Source: Candidatus Dormiibacterota bacterium
Lineage (GTDB): Bacteria > Vulcanimicrobiota > Vulcanimicrobiia > Vulcanimicrobiales > Vulcanimicrobiaceae
Assembly (NCBI GenBank): GCA_035532835.1
Contig: DATKQG010000087.1
Location: 1-64,000, forward strand
Direction: 5' to 3'
Length of the DNA stretch: 64,000 bases
A model generated the notes under the pieces. The model searched no databases and was not told the DNA's origin. It saw only the letters and a program-made list of their open reading frames with translations. Each line of letters begins with the position of its first letter. The first letter of the stretch is position 1. Positions 51,812-61,805 of this stretch are shown here, piece by piece. The translations under genes were made by a program, and so were the position numbers.

Positions 51812-54049
51812 ATGGCACGCGTGCGCCGTAAGGGCAATGCGAAGAAGATTAACCTTGAGATCGTCGGCATTACCGCGATCGGACTAGCGGTTCTCCTCGG
51901 TATCGCTCTAGCGGTGCCGCAGCATGCGGGCAACGTCGGCCACGCGACGGCGTGGGCGTTGCGCCACTTGTTTGGAGGGGGAGCTCCGCTTTTCCCGGTG
52001 CTGGCGGCACTCTTTGGGACGATCGTCTTCCTCGAAATCAACGTTCCCAAGATGATCGTGGGGCTCGGTAGCGCCGCGCTCGCCTATTTCCTTATGCTCG
52101 AAGCGGGACTGGCGGCAGCCGGCGCGACGCGCGGCGGCGTGGTGGGCGGGGAGATCTGGTGGGCCCTGGTCTCGCTGGTGGGCCCGAGCGGCGGCTGGGT
52201 CGTGCTCGCGGTGGCGGCGCTCAGCCTCACCCTGTACTTAACGAACGCCAGTTTGAAAAAGGCGATCGGCTGGGTCTTGCTGCTGATCGGTCGCATCAAG
52301 CCGCCCCCGATGCCCAAGCTCCCCAAGTTCACGATCGCGATGCCAGGAGGGCACGAGACCCTCCGCGATGCCTTCGCCCTTCCCAAGCCGGAGCCCAAGA
52401 AAACCAAGCCCCCGGTTTTCGACGTTCAGGATCTATCCGAGGCGGAGTTGGAAGACGATCTCGACGATGAGGACGGCTACGAGGATGAGCCGGTCGTCGC
52501 AACCTCGGTCGTTCGCCCCCCGGCGGCCGTTCCGGCCGTGACGGCGCCGCCCGTGCGGCCGCCGATCGTTAGCGGCGATTACGAGCCCGCGCAGCACGAA
52601 CGGGTCTACCGGCTGCCGGACCTTGCGCTCTTCGACCCGCCCCAGGCGCAGGTCGTAGACGACTCCAATCGCGCGCACGTCCTCGAAGACACGCTGGCGA
52701 GTTTCGGCGTGGGTGCGCGGGTCGCGCACATCGAGCGCGGCCCCTCGATCACGCGTTACGAACTCAAGCCCGAACGCGGCGTCAAAATCTCCAAGATCGC
52801 GTCGTTGGCCGACGATCTGGCGCTGGCGCTCGCCGCCACCAGCGTGCGGATCGAAGCCCCGATTCCCGGGAAGTCGGCGGTCGGGATCGAGGTGCCCAAT
52901 ACCACTGTTTCGGTAGTCGCGATCCGCGAAATTCTCGAGGCGCTGCCCAACCGCGGCGTCGTTCCGCCGCTATGGATGGCGCTGGGCAAGGATATTACGG
53001 GCCGCCCCGTGTTCGGCGATCTCGGCAAGATGCCGCATCTGCTCGTCGCCGGCGCGACCGGCTCCGGCAAATCGGTATGTCTGAACACGATTATCGCCTC
53101 GCTACTCGTGAGCGCAACACCCGACCAAGTGCAGATGCTCATGATCGATCCGAAGCGCGTGGAACTCACGGTCTATAACGGCATCCCGCATCTGATCAAG
53201 GACGTCATTACCGATCCGCGCATGGCGGCCGGCGCGCTCTTCGAGATGACCAAGGAGATGGATTCCCGTTACGAACGATTTGCCAAGGCCGGCGTGCGTA
53301 AGATCGAAGAATACAACGCGAAGTTTCCCAATGAGAAATTGCCTTACGTCGTGATCGTCATCGACGAACTCGCGGACTTGATGTTGGTTGCTCCGGCGAA
53401 GGTCGAGACCACGATCATGCGACTCGCGCAACTCGCGCGCGCGACCGGCATCCATCTGATCGTCGCGACGCAGCGTCCATCGGTCGACGTTATCACCGGT
53501 TTGATCAAAGCGAACATTCCGTCGCGGATCGCATTCGCCGTGAGTTCGCAGGTGGATTCACGCACGATTTTGGACATGGCCGGCGCGGAGCGACTGCTCG
53601 GCCGCGGCGACATGCTCTATCTGCCGATCGATGCTCCCAAACCCGTCCGCTCGCAAGGCGCGCTCATCACCGGAAGCGAGGTCAATCGCCTCGTGGAGTT
53701 CTGGGCGCGTCAGGCCCGGCCCGAGAACCTGCTCGACGTCGACGTCGTGCCGGTGAGCGACGATGACGAAAAGGGTCGTAAAGATGCCGATCCCCTGTGC
53801 TACGAAGCGGCAAAGTTCATCATCGAGAGCAATTACGCATCGACGGCCGCGCTGCAATCGCAATTCTCGATCGGACACCCTCGCGCGGTGCGCGTGATGA
53901 AGCAACTGGAAGACTTCAAGATCGTCGGGCCCCACGAAGGCACCAAGCCGCGCAAGATCATCATCGGGCTCTCCGAGCTCGAGATCATCGCGCCGCGGTT
54001 AGGGAAAGGCGAGGATGAGCAGCAGTCCCTCTTCGACGACGCCTCCTAA
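51812..54049 (+). CDS. ftsK: DNA translocase FtsK
   Basis: A 745-residue septal DNA pump for chromosome segregation. Four or five N-terminal helices occupy residues 15-150. An acidic/Pro linker follows (about 180-270), then the motor with GATGSGKSV as Walker A at 414-422 and YVVIVIDELADLM as Walker B. The C-terminal gamma winged helix has STAALQSQFSIGHPRAVRVM. The linker is short, as in SpoIIIE. It overlaps the PAP2 gene downstream by 35 bases. Confidence 0.96.
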   Translation: MARVRRKGNAKKINLEIVGITAIGLAVLLGIALAVPQHAGNVGHATAWALRHLFGGGAPLFPVLAALFGTIVFLEINVPKMIVGLGSAALAYFLMLEAGLAAAGATRGGVVGGEIWWALVSLVGPSGGWVVLAVAALSLTLYLTNASLKKAIGWVLLLIGRIKPPPMPKLPKFTIAMPGGHETLRDAFALPKPEPKKTKPPVFDVQDLSEAELEDDLDDEDGYEDEPVVATSVVRPPAAVPAVTAPPVRPPIVSGDYEPAQHERVYRLPDLALFDPPQAQVVDDSNRAHVLEDTLASFGVGARVAHIERGPSITRYELKPERGVKISKIASLADDLALALAATSVRIEAPIPGKSAVGIEVPNTTVSVVAIREILEALPNRGVVPPLWMALGKDITGRPVFGDLGKMPHLLVAGATGSGKSVCLNTIIASLLVSATPDQVQMLMIDPKRVELTVYNGIPHLIKDVITDPRMAAGALFEMTKEMDSRYERFAKAGVRKIEEYNAKFPNEKLPYVVIVIDELADLMLVAPAKVETTIMRLAQLARATGIHLIVATQRPSVDVITGLIKANIPSRIAFAVSSQVDSRTILDMAGAERLLGRGDMLYLPIDAPKPVRSQGALITGSEVNRLVEFWARQARPENLLDVDVVPVSDDDEKGRKDADPLCYEAAKFIIESNYASTAALQSQFSIGHPRAVRVMKQLEDFKIVGPHEGTKPRKIIIGLSELEIIAPRLGKGEDEQQSLFDDAS

Positions 54050-54668
54050 CCGGCGGCTCGCTGCGGCAGCGATCGCGCTCGGGTCGTTCTCGCTGGTGCT
54101 TGGCCTGGGTTGGTACGTCACCGCTTACGGCGAACCGCTATGGCTGGTAGCCTTCGAACGGGCGGTCGTCGGGCACGGCGCGCGAGCGGCCTGGGCCGTG
54201 ACGCAACTCTGCTATCCGTACGTGCTGGGTCCGCTCGGCATCGCGCTGCTCGTGGTTGCCTGGCGCTTCCCGGAATGGCGCGCGCGCGTGGCCTTTAGCC
54301 TGATCCTGCTACTGCTCTGTTGGCGCGGCACCGATCTCTTGCAGCATCTCTATGCGCGGCCGCGCCGTTTAGACTGGGTGATCCATCATGAAACCTCGTT
54401 CTCGTTCCCAAGCTCCCACGCGGCCATCTCGCTGGGCTTCTACGGGTTGTGGTCGGCGTTTATCGGCAAAAGCCGCCTGCCGGGCCGGGGCATCCTGAGC
54501 GCGTTGCTCGCGGTCGTCGTGGTGGCCGTCTATTGGTCCCGGCTTGCGTTAGGGGCTCACTATGTGACGGATTTGGTCGCCGGTGGGTTTCTGGCGGTTG
54601 CGCTCGTATCGGCAGGGGTCGCGGCGGTGCCGATAAAGGTCTTTGGCTCCCCTACCGCAGCACCGTAG
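54015..54668 (+). CDS. PAP2-family phosphatase
   Basis: A 217-residue membrane phosphatase with about six helices. The three motifs are present: an ARPRR stretch for motif 1, FSFPSSHAA for motif 2 (Ser replaces the usual Gly in PSGH) and SRLALGAHYVTD for motif 3. It could dephosphorylate undecaprenyl-diphosphate (BcrC-like) or phosphatidyl substrates. It overlaps the end of ftsK, so the pair may link division and wall-lipid recycling. The next gene begins the menaquinone cluster. Confidence 0.88.
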   Translation: MSSSPSSTTPPNRRLAAAAIALGSFSLVLGLGWYVTAYGEPLWLVAFERAVVGHGARAAWAVTQLCYPYVLGPLGIALLVVAWRFPEWRARVAFSLILLLLCWRGTDLLQHLYARPRRLDWVIHHETSFSFPSSHAAISLGFYGLWSAFIGKSRLPGRGILSALLAVVVVAVYWSRLALGAHYVTDLVAGGFLAVALVSAGVAAVPIKVFGSPTAAP

Positions 54669-54734
54669 AGTAGGGGGAACCGCGTACCGCGGTTGTTTTT
54701 TAAGGAAGGCGAAGAGAAAGCTGTGGGATATGCG

Positions 54735-55862
54735 ATGGATCCGGCACTCGTCGAGATCGAGCGCAAAGTCGAGGCGGGCGTTTCGCTCGGCATGGACGAC
54801 GGGCTGGCGCTGTATCGGACGGCCGATTTGCATAATCTCGGGCGCATCGCGCGTGCGCAGAAAGAACGCAAGAGCGGAAAGAACGTCTTTTACGTCCTCA
54901 ACCGATATATCAACTCGACGAACGTGTGCTACGCGAATTGCAAGTTCTGTTCGTTCGCGGCCGATGAGTTCAAAGAAAAAGACCGCGTCTTTCGCATGAC
55001 CGCGGACCAAGTTTTCGAAAAGGCGCTGGAGACGGGGACGAACTTCAACCAGCTCCATATCGTCGGCGGCCACGACCCGCGCCAGCTTTCGCTCGACTAT
55101 TGGCTCCCCCTCATGCGGCGATTCAAAGACGCGCTGCCGCACGTACAGCTTTCGCTATTCACAGCCGCCGAAATCGACTATATGGCCAAGCGCCATCGGA
55201 TGAGTTATCCGGAGATCATCGCCCAACTCAAAGAGGCGGGCCTGGACAACGTGAACGGCGGCGGAGCCGAGATCTTCGCCGAAGAGACGCGCGCTAAAAT
55301 CTGCGCGAACAAAGTCAATAGCGAGAACTGGCTCGAAATTCACGAAGAGCTCCATCGCCAGGGTGTGGCCAGTAACGCGACGATGCTCTACGGACATATC
55401 GAATCGCTCGAGGATCGCGTCGATCACCTGCTGCGTTTGCGCGCCTCGCAGGAGCGCTCGCCCGGTTTCAACGCGTTCATCCCGCTGGCGTTCCATCCCG
55501 ACGGCAACGAGCTCAACGATTGCGGGTGGACCGGCGGCTTGGACGACATTCGCACCTTCGCGGTCGCACGGCTGATGCTCGATAACTTCGATCACATCAA
55601 AGCTTACTGGATGATTCAAGGCATCAAGATCTGCCAGGTGGCGCTGGAGTTCGGCGCCGACGATATGGACGGCACGCACGGATCGACGGATGAAGAGATG
55701 ATCTATCATTCCGCGGGGACGCAGTCCGGCCAATACGTTGACGATCGCGAGTTCCGCCGCCTGATCGAAGCGGTCGGCTATACGCCGGTACGACGCAACT
55801 CCACGTACGACGAGTTTCCCTACGATTGGTCGCCCGTCGAGCAAGAGCTGATCCATGCGTAA
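54735..55862 (+). CDS. mqnE: Aminofutalosine synthase
   Basis: Radical-SAM enzyme of the futalosine menaquinone pathway that joins the MqnA product to S-adenosylmethionine. The CxxxCxxC site is NVCYANCKFCSF (Cys65, 69, 72), followed by THFNQ-like NFNQLHIVGGHDP and the C-terminal DMDGTHGSTDEE. I chose ATG 54735 (MDPALVEIERKV), which matches family starts; a GTG at 54723 is also possible. Length 375 aa is normal. It heads mqnE-mqnA-mqnC, placed after ftsK and PAP2. Confidence 0.94.
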   Translation: MDPALVEIERKVEAGVSLGMDDGLALYRTADLHNLGRIARAQKERKSGKNVFYVLNRYINSTNVCYANCKFCSFAADEFKEKDRVFRMTADQVFEKALETGTNFNQLHIVGGHDPRQLSLDYWLPLMRRFKDALPHVQLSLFTAAEIDYMAKRHRMSYPEIIAQLKEAGLDNVNGGGAEIFAEETRAKICANKVNSENWLEIHEELHRQGVASNATMLYGHIESLEDRVDHLLRLRASQERSPGFNAFIPLAFHPDGNELNDCGWTGGLDDIRTFAVARLMLDNFDHIKAYWMIQGIKICQVALEFGADDMDGTHGSTDEEMIYHSAGTQSGQYVDDREFRRLIEAVGYTPVRRNSTYDEFPYDWSPVEQELIHA

Positions 55863-55883
55863 CGCCGTCCCTCGCGGTGGCGC

Positions 55884-56720
55884 GTGAGCTTGCGGTGCGG
55901 ACGCATCCGCTACACCAACGACCTCCCGGTCTACGCGGCCTTTGACGCCGGGGCGATCGCCTACCCCGGCACGCTGCATGCGGACGTTCCGGCCCGTCTT
56001 AACGCGATGCTTCTAGGTGGCGAGCTCGATCTGAGCCCGATCAGCGCCTTCGCTTGGGCGAAGCACGCGGAGGAACTCGTGCTGTTGCCGGACCTCTGCA
56101 TCGGCGCTCGGGACGAAGTCGTTTCGGTCGTGCTGGTATCGCAGACGCCGCCGGCGTTGCTCGACGGCGTCGAGATCGCGGTCACGCAGGAATCCGAGAG
56201 CGGCCGCAATCTCCTGCGCGTTTTGTTGGAGCGGCGGTACGGCGTGCAGCCGAAATACGTCGACCACGCCGAGCCGATTGCGTGCGCGGAACAAGGCCGT
56301 CCGGCGCTGCTGATCGGCGATACCGCCATCGACGCGCTGTTGCGGTTTCAGCCGGAGCACGTGTACGATCTCGGCACGTTATGGCACGAGTGGACCTCGC
56401 AGCAGACGGTCTTTGCCGTATGGGCCGCGCGGCGCGACGCCTACGAGCTCGATCCCGAAGCGGTGCGCGCCTGCATGCACGCGCTGACGGACGCTTACAC
56501 GTGGTCGCGCGCGAACGTGGAGTATGTCGTCCGAGAAGCGCAGCGGACGTTCGCTCGTCCCGAGGGCTTTTACGAGCGGTACTACGGGAAACTCAATTTC
56601 ACGTTTCATTCGGCCGCGCAGAGCGGTCTAGCGGCGTATTGCCGCGAGCTTTTTGCGATCGGCGCGATTCCGCGCGTCCCGTCAACACTTCCGGAGGTCA
56701 TCGGTGTCGTCTCTCGCTAG
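55884..56720 (+). CDS. mqnA: Chorismate dehydratase
   Basis: Converts chorismate to 3-[(1-carboxyvinyl)oxy]benzoate, the first step of the futalosine pathway. The 278-residue periplasmic-binding-protein-like fold is recognisable by RIRYTNDLPVYAAFD, GELDLSPISAFAWA, ESESGRNLLRVLL and ALLIGDTAI. GTG start at 55884. It overlaps mqnC by 17 bases. The first-half motif SPISAFAWA corresponds to the usual SPVSSIEYA region. Confidence 0.9.
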   Translation: MSLRCGRIRYTNDLPVYAAFDAGAIAYPGTLHADVPARLNAMLLGGELDLSPISAFAWAKHAEELVLLPDLCIGARDEVVSVVLVSQTPPALLDGVEIAVTQESESGRNLLRVLLERRYGVQPKYVDHAEPIACAEQGRPALLIGDTAIDALLRFQPEHVYDLGTLWHEWTSQQTVFAVWAARRDAYELDPEAVRACMHALTDAYTWSRANVEYVVREAQRTFARPEGFYERYYGKLNFTFHSAAQSGLAAYCRELFAIGAIPRVPSTLPEVIGVVSR

Positions 56721-57789
56721 CTTGCTCGACAGAGCCGCCGGGGGCGGACGCCTCTCGTACGATGAAGGCGTTCGTCTGTATAACGAGGCGGATCTCCACG
56801 ATCTTGGGATGGCCGCTCACGCTCGCCGGATGCAGTTGCATCCGACCGACGTCGTTACGTATGTGATCGATACGACGATCAACTACACCAACGTCTGCAA
56901 CGTGCATTGCACGTTTTGCGCGTTCTTTCGGCCGGAAAAACATGCCGAAGGCTACACGATGTCGCACGACGACGTGATCGGCCGGGTCAAGTTTGCAGCC
57001 GACCAGGGCGCGACGCAAATCATGATCCAGGGCGGCGTGAACCCGGAGTTGGGCATCGCGTGGTTCGAACGGCTCTTCAATCGCGTGCGCAGCGAGTATC
57101 CGAACGTCGATATCCACTCGCTCTCCGTTTCGGAAGTGATCGGGCTTTCACGCGTGGAGAATCTGCCGGTTCGCGAGATATTGCTACGCCTCAAAGATGC
57201 CGGGATGAAATCGCTGCCGGGCGCCGGCGCCGAGATTCTGGTCGAACGCGTTCGCAAGCGCATCTCGGCCCGCAAGGTGAAGCCGGACGAATGGCTCGGC
57301 GTCATGCGCGAGGCGCAACTGCTGGGTATGCCGACGACGGCGACGATGATGTTCGGCTCGATCGAAACCAACGAAGAGCGTATCGAGCACATGCAGGTGT
57401 TGCGCGACTTACAGGACGAGACCGGCGGCTTCACCGCATTCATTCCGTGGTATTACGTGCCGTTCAAAACCCCGCTACGCGGCAAGGAATCGACGGGCTT
57501 GGAGTACTTGCGGGTCTTGGCCGTATCGCGACTCTACATGGATAATTTTCCGCATTTGCAGGCTTCGTGGCTGACGCCGGGCTTGAAGATGGGCCAACTC
57601 GCCCTATTCTACGGCTGCGACGATATGGGCGGCACGATTCTCGAGGAGCAGGTCGTTCACGACGCGGGCTCCACCAACGTCGCGACGCGAAGCGATCTGG
57701 AAAATGCGGTTATCGGAGCCGGCTTCCGGCCCGTGATCCGCGATACGTATTGGAACGTGCGGGCCGACATGGCTTTAGCGACGGCCTAG
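56704..57789 (+). CDS. mqnC: Dehypoxanthine futalosine cyclase
   Basis: Radical-SAM enzyme that cyclises dehypoxanthine futalosine. The site is NVCNVHCTFCAF (Cys65, 69, 72), followed by MIQGGVNPELGI and a C-terminal region with GCDDMGGTILEEQVVHDAG. I place the start at GTG 56704, preceded by GGAGG about 7 nt upstream; the longer frame upstream lies inside mqnA. Length 361 aa is normal. mqnB and mqnD are not in the window. Its stop codon lies in the hairpin at 57784-57810. Confidence 0.95.
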   Translation: MSSLASLLDRAAGGGRLSYDEGVRLYNEADLHDLGMAAHARRMQLHPTDVVTYVIDTTINYTNVCNVHCTFCAFFRPEKHAEGYTMSHDDVIGRVKFAADQGATQIMIQGGVNPELGIAWFERLFNRVRSEYPNVDIHSLSVSEVIGLSRVENLPVREILLRLKDAGMKSLPGAGAEILVERVRKRISARKVKPDEWLGVMREAQLLGMPTTATMMFGSIETNEERIEHMQVLRDLQDETGGFTAFIPWYYVPFKTPLRGKESTGLEYLRVLAVSRLYMDNFPHLQASWLTPGLKMGQLALFYGCDDMGGTILEEQVVHDAGSTNVATRSDLENAVIGAGFRPVIRDTYWNVRADMALATA

Positions 57790-57810
57790 GAGCCCGACAG
57801 GCTCCTAGGC
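57784..57810. terminator. Convergent hairpin holding both stop codons
   Basis: An 11-bp perfect stem GCCTAGGAGCC/GGCTCCTAGGC with a 5-nt loop contains the stop codon of mqnC (57787-57789) and, on the other strand, that of the GAF/PAS gene (57805-57807). There is no T-tract, so termination may be weak or need a factor. Confidence 0.65.
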
Positions 57811-59718
57811 TATCAAATTACGCTTTGCGATCGCTTCGAGAAAGAGCCGTAACGCGGTCGTCATGTCGGTCGAGAGCGGGAGGTTCCACGTCACGCGAAT
57901 GCGGATCGTGCCCCTCGGTACGAGCACCCCGCCGGCGCTAAGGAACTCTGCCACTTGAGGCTCCACGCCTATGACGACGTCGGATCCGAACGGCATGAGA
58001 TCGACATATTCGAAAGCGACCTGCGCGCGCCACTCTGCTTCGAGGATCGTTGCAAGCGCGTCCATCCGATCGGCTAGGGCATGATATCCGAGCAGTTCGT
58101 CGGCGAGCGCGATCGCGAAGAGCATGGGATGATTCGTGCCGGCTGCGCGCGTGCGCACCCCGGGCACGTGCTGGATCGCGGTGACCGACGCTAGCGCTCC
58201 GGTATCGTCGAGGGTGGGCCGCACCTCTAAGGATACCCACGCACCCGGTTCCTCGTCGGTCTGCACGAACATCATCCGCTGCACCGAGATGCCCTGTTCC
58301 AGACGATGCCACAGCACGAGCATCTCGTGCGACGGGTCGCCCGCGCCCAGAAGCGTCGTCGACAGATACCTGCCCTGTTCCATCGCCGCGCGATTTTGGT
58401 AGCTGATCTCGAGTTCGTACGGAGGAACGACCTCATAGATCACGACCGGTTCATCAGCCGAATCTAACGCCTGCGCGAATTGGGCGCTCTGCCGATACTC
58501 TTGCTTGCGTGCCGTGATGTCGCGACCGGTGAAGAGCCAGTACGTCGGCTCGCCGCGTTCGTCTCGCAATGCCCTGGCAGTGAAGCTACTCCAGATCCGT
58601 TCGCCGTCGCCTCGCCTGAAGGCCACTTCGTTCGCGATCGGAAGGTAGTGTTCGAGCTTGTGATCCATCGAGCGCAGCGTGCGCAGTTCGGTCAATTCAC
58701 TCACGAGACGGTGCGTCGGCTGCCCGATCAAATCACCGCTGGGTCGCTGTAAAAACGCGCTCATGGACCCGTTGACGTAGCGAATGTATGGGCCGCCCTC
58801 GCTCGGTCGCGTAGCATCGGTAATTAACACGAGATCGGACGTATCGGCGATCACCGATTCGAACAAACGGGTGATTTGGGTGCGGCCTCGCCGTTCTGTA
58901 ATATCTTCGGTCACGAGGATATAGTGCGGCTCTTCACCGGGGCGACTCTCAAGGCGCGAACAGCAGACATTCAACAAGTACGTCGCGCCTTTAGCGCCTT
59001 GATACTCGGTCTCGAACGGCGTTTCGTCGTTATCTCGCATATGTCGGGCGATACGACGGGAGAATTCAAGGTTGGGTTCTCGATCGAATACACCGGGAAA
59101 GCCGCTGAGAAATTGCCCGCGCGAGATGCCGGATCGCCCGACGATTGCGTTGTTGACATAGAGGAAACGGGGCAGAGTACCATCGGAGTTGAGGCTGCAG
59201 ACCGCGATGCCGCTCTGGGCCGCATCGACCGCGCGCTCGAGGATCTCGATCTGCTCGGTTCGTCCTTCCGGAGTGCTGCGCTGCTGAGCGATGACGGCGG
59301 CGATCGCGGCCCCGTCGCGAAGAATCGGCTCGATCTGCGCCCCGTCCTCGCGTGCGATCCGATCGAGCAGAGCGAGCGTTCCGAGCACGGCGCCATCGGG
59401 AGAGCGAATCGGGGCGGTCGCGATAAAGCGAAGCTGTTCCGGGCCATGCACGAGAGACGATGTCGAAAATGTGTCGTCGTGCTCGGGATCGTCCACGATC
59501 GTGAGCGCCGGGACGGCGAGACTTCTGAGATCGAACCCGACAGCGTCGTGCAACCCGATGCTGTGGGCAAGCCACGGATTGCCCGCTTTCCAGAAGATCA
59601 CCGTGGCAGCCGGGACGTCCGCCCTAGCGATCAGGAGTGCCAGCAGAGCATCCGCCGCATCGGCGCTGGGAGGCTCGGGCGGCGTTCGTTGAACCGCGTA
59701 AGAGGAAAAAACCGTCAT
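57805..59718 (-). CDS. GAF-PAS sensor protein without recognisable output domain
   Basis: A 637-residue protein: a GAF-like N-terminus (residues 20-150, FWKAGNPWLAHSIGLHD and APIRSPDGAVLGTLALLD), then three PAS units at about 160-285, 290-420 and 425-545. These end in TEDITERRG, FTGRDITARKQ and AIQHVPGVR linkers. The last 90 residues (for example ADELLGYHALADRMDALATI and TALRLFLEAIAKRN) match no kinase, GGDEF or EAL domain I know; they may be a degenerate output or dimerisation module. It would sense redox, light or small ligands and act through an unseen partner. Convergent with mqnC. Confidence 0.8.
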   Translation of the reverse strand: MTVFSSYAVQRTPPEPPSADAADALLALLIARADVPAATVIFWKAGNPWLAHSIGLHDAVGFDLRSLAVPALTIVDDPEHDDTFSTSSLVHGPEQLRFIATAPIRSPDGAVLGTLALLDRIAREDGAQIEPILRDGAAIAAVIAQQRSTPEGRTEQIEILERAVDAAQSGIAVCSLNSDGTLPRFLYVNNAIVGRSGISRGQFLSGFPGVFDREPNLEFSRRIARHMRDNDETPFETEYQGAKGATYLLNVCCSRLESRPGEEPHYILVTEDITERRGRTQITRLFESVIADTSDLVLITDATRPSEGGPYIRYVNGSMSAFLQRPSGDLIGQPTHRLVSELTELRTLRSMDHKLEHYLPIANEVAFRRGDGERIWSSFTARALRDERGEPTYWLFTGRDITARKQEYRQSAQFAQALDSADEPVVIYEVVPPYELEISYQNRAAMEQGRYLSTTLLGAGDPSHEMLVLWHRLEQGISVQRMMFVQTDEEPGAWVSLEVRPTLDDTGALASVTAIQHVPGVRTRAAGTNHPMLFAIALADELLGYHALADRMDALATILEAEWRAQVAFEYVDLMPFGSDVVIGVEPQVAEFLSAGGVLVPRGTIRIRVTWNLPLSTDMTTALRLFLEAIAKRNLIA

Positions 59719-59786
59719 ATCGATAGTGTGTGCTCCCCGTCGAACCCAACCTACCCGCTTCGGCTCGGTTCCAAAAGCGGCAGCCG

Positions 59787-60866
59787 CTAGGTTATATGCG
59801 CGATCGTCGCCGCCCCCAAGACTTCGTCGCCGTCGCGTTCGAAAAGTGCCACCAATTGTCCGGGGGTCACCGCGCGGACCGGCTTGTCGAATCGCACCTG
59901 GAGGTTCCCGGTTCGATCGATGCTGGCGAGCGCCGGAGCCGGCACCGCTCGATAGCGAACCATCACGTCGACCGGCCTCGGTTGCTCGCCCAAGAGATCC
60001 GGGCGTAAGAGATTGACTTCCGTCGCCTCCAACCCATCCGCCAGAAGCTCGTCGTGGGTCCCGATGGTGATGGTGTTCGTCGCGGCGTCGATACGGGTGA
60101 CATATCGCGGCCCGGCGTTGCTCGCAGGGAGTTTGGCACGCTGCCCGACTGTGTACTGCGCGATCCCGGCGTGCGTGCCGCGGACGGTCCCATCGGACGC
60201 GACGATCGTTCCGGGTGCGTTGATACCCGGGCGAACGCGCTCCAGGACCGCGCGATAATCGCCGCCTTCGACAAAACAGATGTCCTGCGACTCGGTCTTA
60301 TCGTGGATCGCGAGCCCGAGCCGCTGCGCGTGCGAACGGGTCGTCGCTTTGTCCCAATCGCAGAGCGGAAGAAGGAGCCGGGAGAGTTGCGCGGGCGTCA
60401 GTTGCGCTAAAGCGTAGGCCTGGTCTTTCGCATGCGGGTTGCGGAACAGATGCGTGCCGTCTTCGCGATGCTCGACCCGTGCGTAGTGTCCGGTTGCGAT
60501 GTACGTCGCACCGAGCTTGTCGGCATACGCTCCCAGCGTCCCCAGTTTGACGAAGTTGTTGCACGAGACGCATGGGTTGGGCGTGCGTCCCTGCGCGTAG
60601 TCGTCGGCGAAACGCTCGATGACGTTCCGGCGGAACGTCTCCTCGAAATTCAGGACGTAGTGCGGGATGTCCAGCGTCGCGGCGGTGCGCCGGGCGTCGT
60701 CGAAGTCATCGATGCCGCAGCAGCTTTTCGCGTGCGGCGCTCGAGTGGGTGAGTACATCTTCATCGTTACGCCGATCACGTCGTAGCCGGCTTCAACCAG
60801 AAGGCCGGCCGCAACCGCTGAATCGACGCCGCCGCTCATTGCGGCGATCACGCGGGGTTTCTGCAT
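59787..60866 (-). CDS. mnmA: tRNA-specific 2-thiouridylase
   Basis: A 359-residue enzyme for 2-thiouridine at tRNA position 34. The start is the ATG giving [16 protein letters not shown]; the PP-loop SGGVDS lies at 11-16. The catalytic Cys pair is Cys99 (PNPCVSCN) and Cys197 (SQDICFV), with Cys102 also present. The C-terminal beta-barrel region is intact. It is divergent from rodZ, 59 nt apart. Confidence 0.95.
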   Translation of the reverse strand: MQKPRVIAAMSGGVDSAVAAGLLVEAGYDVIGVTMKMYSPTRAPHAKSCCGIDDFDDARRTAATLDIPHYVLNFEETFRRNVIERFADDYAQGRTPNPCVSCNNFVKLGTLGAYADKLGATYIATGHYARVEHREDGTHLFRNPHAKDQAYALAQLTPAQLSRLLLPLCDWDKATTRSHAQRLGLAIHDKTESQDICFVEGGDYRAVLERVRPGINAPGTIVASDGTVRGTHAGIAQYTVGQRAKLPASNAGPRYVTRIDAATNTITIGTHDELLADGLEATEVNLLRPDLLGEQPRPVDVMVRYRAVPAPALASIDRTGNLQVRFDKPVRAVTPGQLVALFERDGDEVLGAATIAHIT

Positions 60867-60925
60867 GCTCGTTGGATTCCTAAGTGCACAGGATAACAGG
60901 AGAAAGGAACTAACACAAAGCCCCA

Positions 60926-61762
60926 ATGCCAGCGTTGGGCGAGCGGTTTCGCGCCGCACGTGAGGCTCGAGGCCTCTCCCTTTCCGATGTCTCCGAGCAG
61001 ATTCGTATTCGCTCGGTCTATCTTGCTGCCATTGAGGACGAGAACTGGGTGGCGATCGGCGCCCCCGTATACATCCGCGGCTTCCTCAAAACCTACGCGC
61101 GGTTCTTAGGCCTCGACGCCGACGAGATCGTCGCGAGTTTCACCGATCGGCCGATTCCGCCGGCCGTCGAATCGCACGAACCCCCGAGCCGTCCTTCCCG
61201 GCAACCCTTGCCGCCTCCGGCCGAGGCTGAGCCACCGCCGCGAAACCTCACCCCCGTTCTGTGGCTGGCCGCCTTGGTTGCCGTGGCGTTGATCGCCTTC
61301 GTCGTCTACAACGAGTTAACGATCGGGACCAAGAGCCCCGCCCCGGTGACGGCCCAATCGTCGGCAGCCCCGAGCTCCGCCGCTTCCAGCCTGCCGGTTG
61401 CTTTGCCGAGCCCGGTCGCTTCGGAGACTCCGATCGCTTCGCAGGCGGGCGGCACGCCGAGCCCCGGGGCGTCGCCGAGCTCAGCACCCTCGTCGAGCCC
61501 CGTGCCCTCGTCGAGCCCGGGGAGCGGTGGCCCCAATACCGTCCAGGTCGTCCTCTCGGCTCCCTCGTGGGTGCGGGTGACGGTTGACGGAAATGTTAGC
61601 ATGGAGGGTACGTTTCCGGCCGGGACGTCTCGGCTCTTCCACGGTAAGACGGCTCGCCTGCGCATCGGAAATGCGGGCGGCGTCAGCGTCTACGTCGATG
61701 GAAAGGGCCTGGGAAAGCTGGGCGCCGACGGAAGCGTCGTCGAACGTACGTTTTCGTTATAG
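60926..61762 (+). CDS. rodZ: RodZ-like cell-shape protein
   Basis: A 278-residue bitopic protein. An N-terminal helix-turn-helix (residues 5-65, [21 protein letters not shown]) leads through a Pro-rich linker to a single membrane helix ([20 protein letters not shown], about 112-131). A long Ser/Pro/Ala-rich periplasmic stretch and a C-terminal DUF4115-like domain (about 200-278, [16 protein letters not shown]) follow. It anchors MreB to the envelope and sets cell width. The MreB gene is not in view. Confidence 0.92.
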   Translation: MPALGERFRAAREARGLSLSDVSEQIRIRSVYLAAIEDENWVAIGAPVYIRGFLKTYARFLGLDADEIVASFTDRPIPPAVESHEPPSRPSRQPLPPPAEAEPPPRNLTPVLWLAALVAVALIAFVVYNELTIGTKSPAPVTAQSSAAPSSAASSLPVALPSPVASETPIASQAGGTPSPGASPSSAPSSSPVPSSSPGSGGPNTVQVVLSAPSWVRVTVDGNVSMEGTFPAGTSRLFHGKTARLRIGNAGGVSVYVDGKGLGKLGADGSVVERTFSL

Positions 61763-61805
61763 CGTCGCAAGACGTCAGCTGACTGCATCATCCGGAGGAG
61801 AAATC

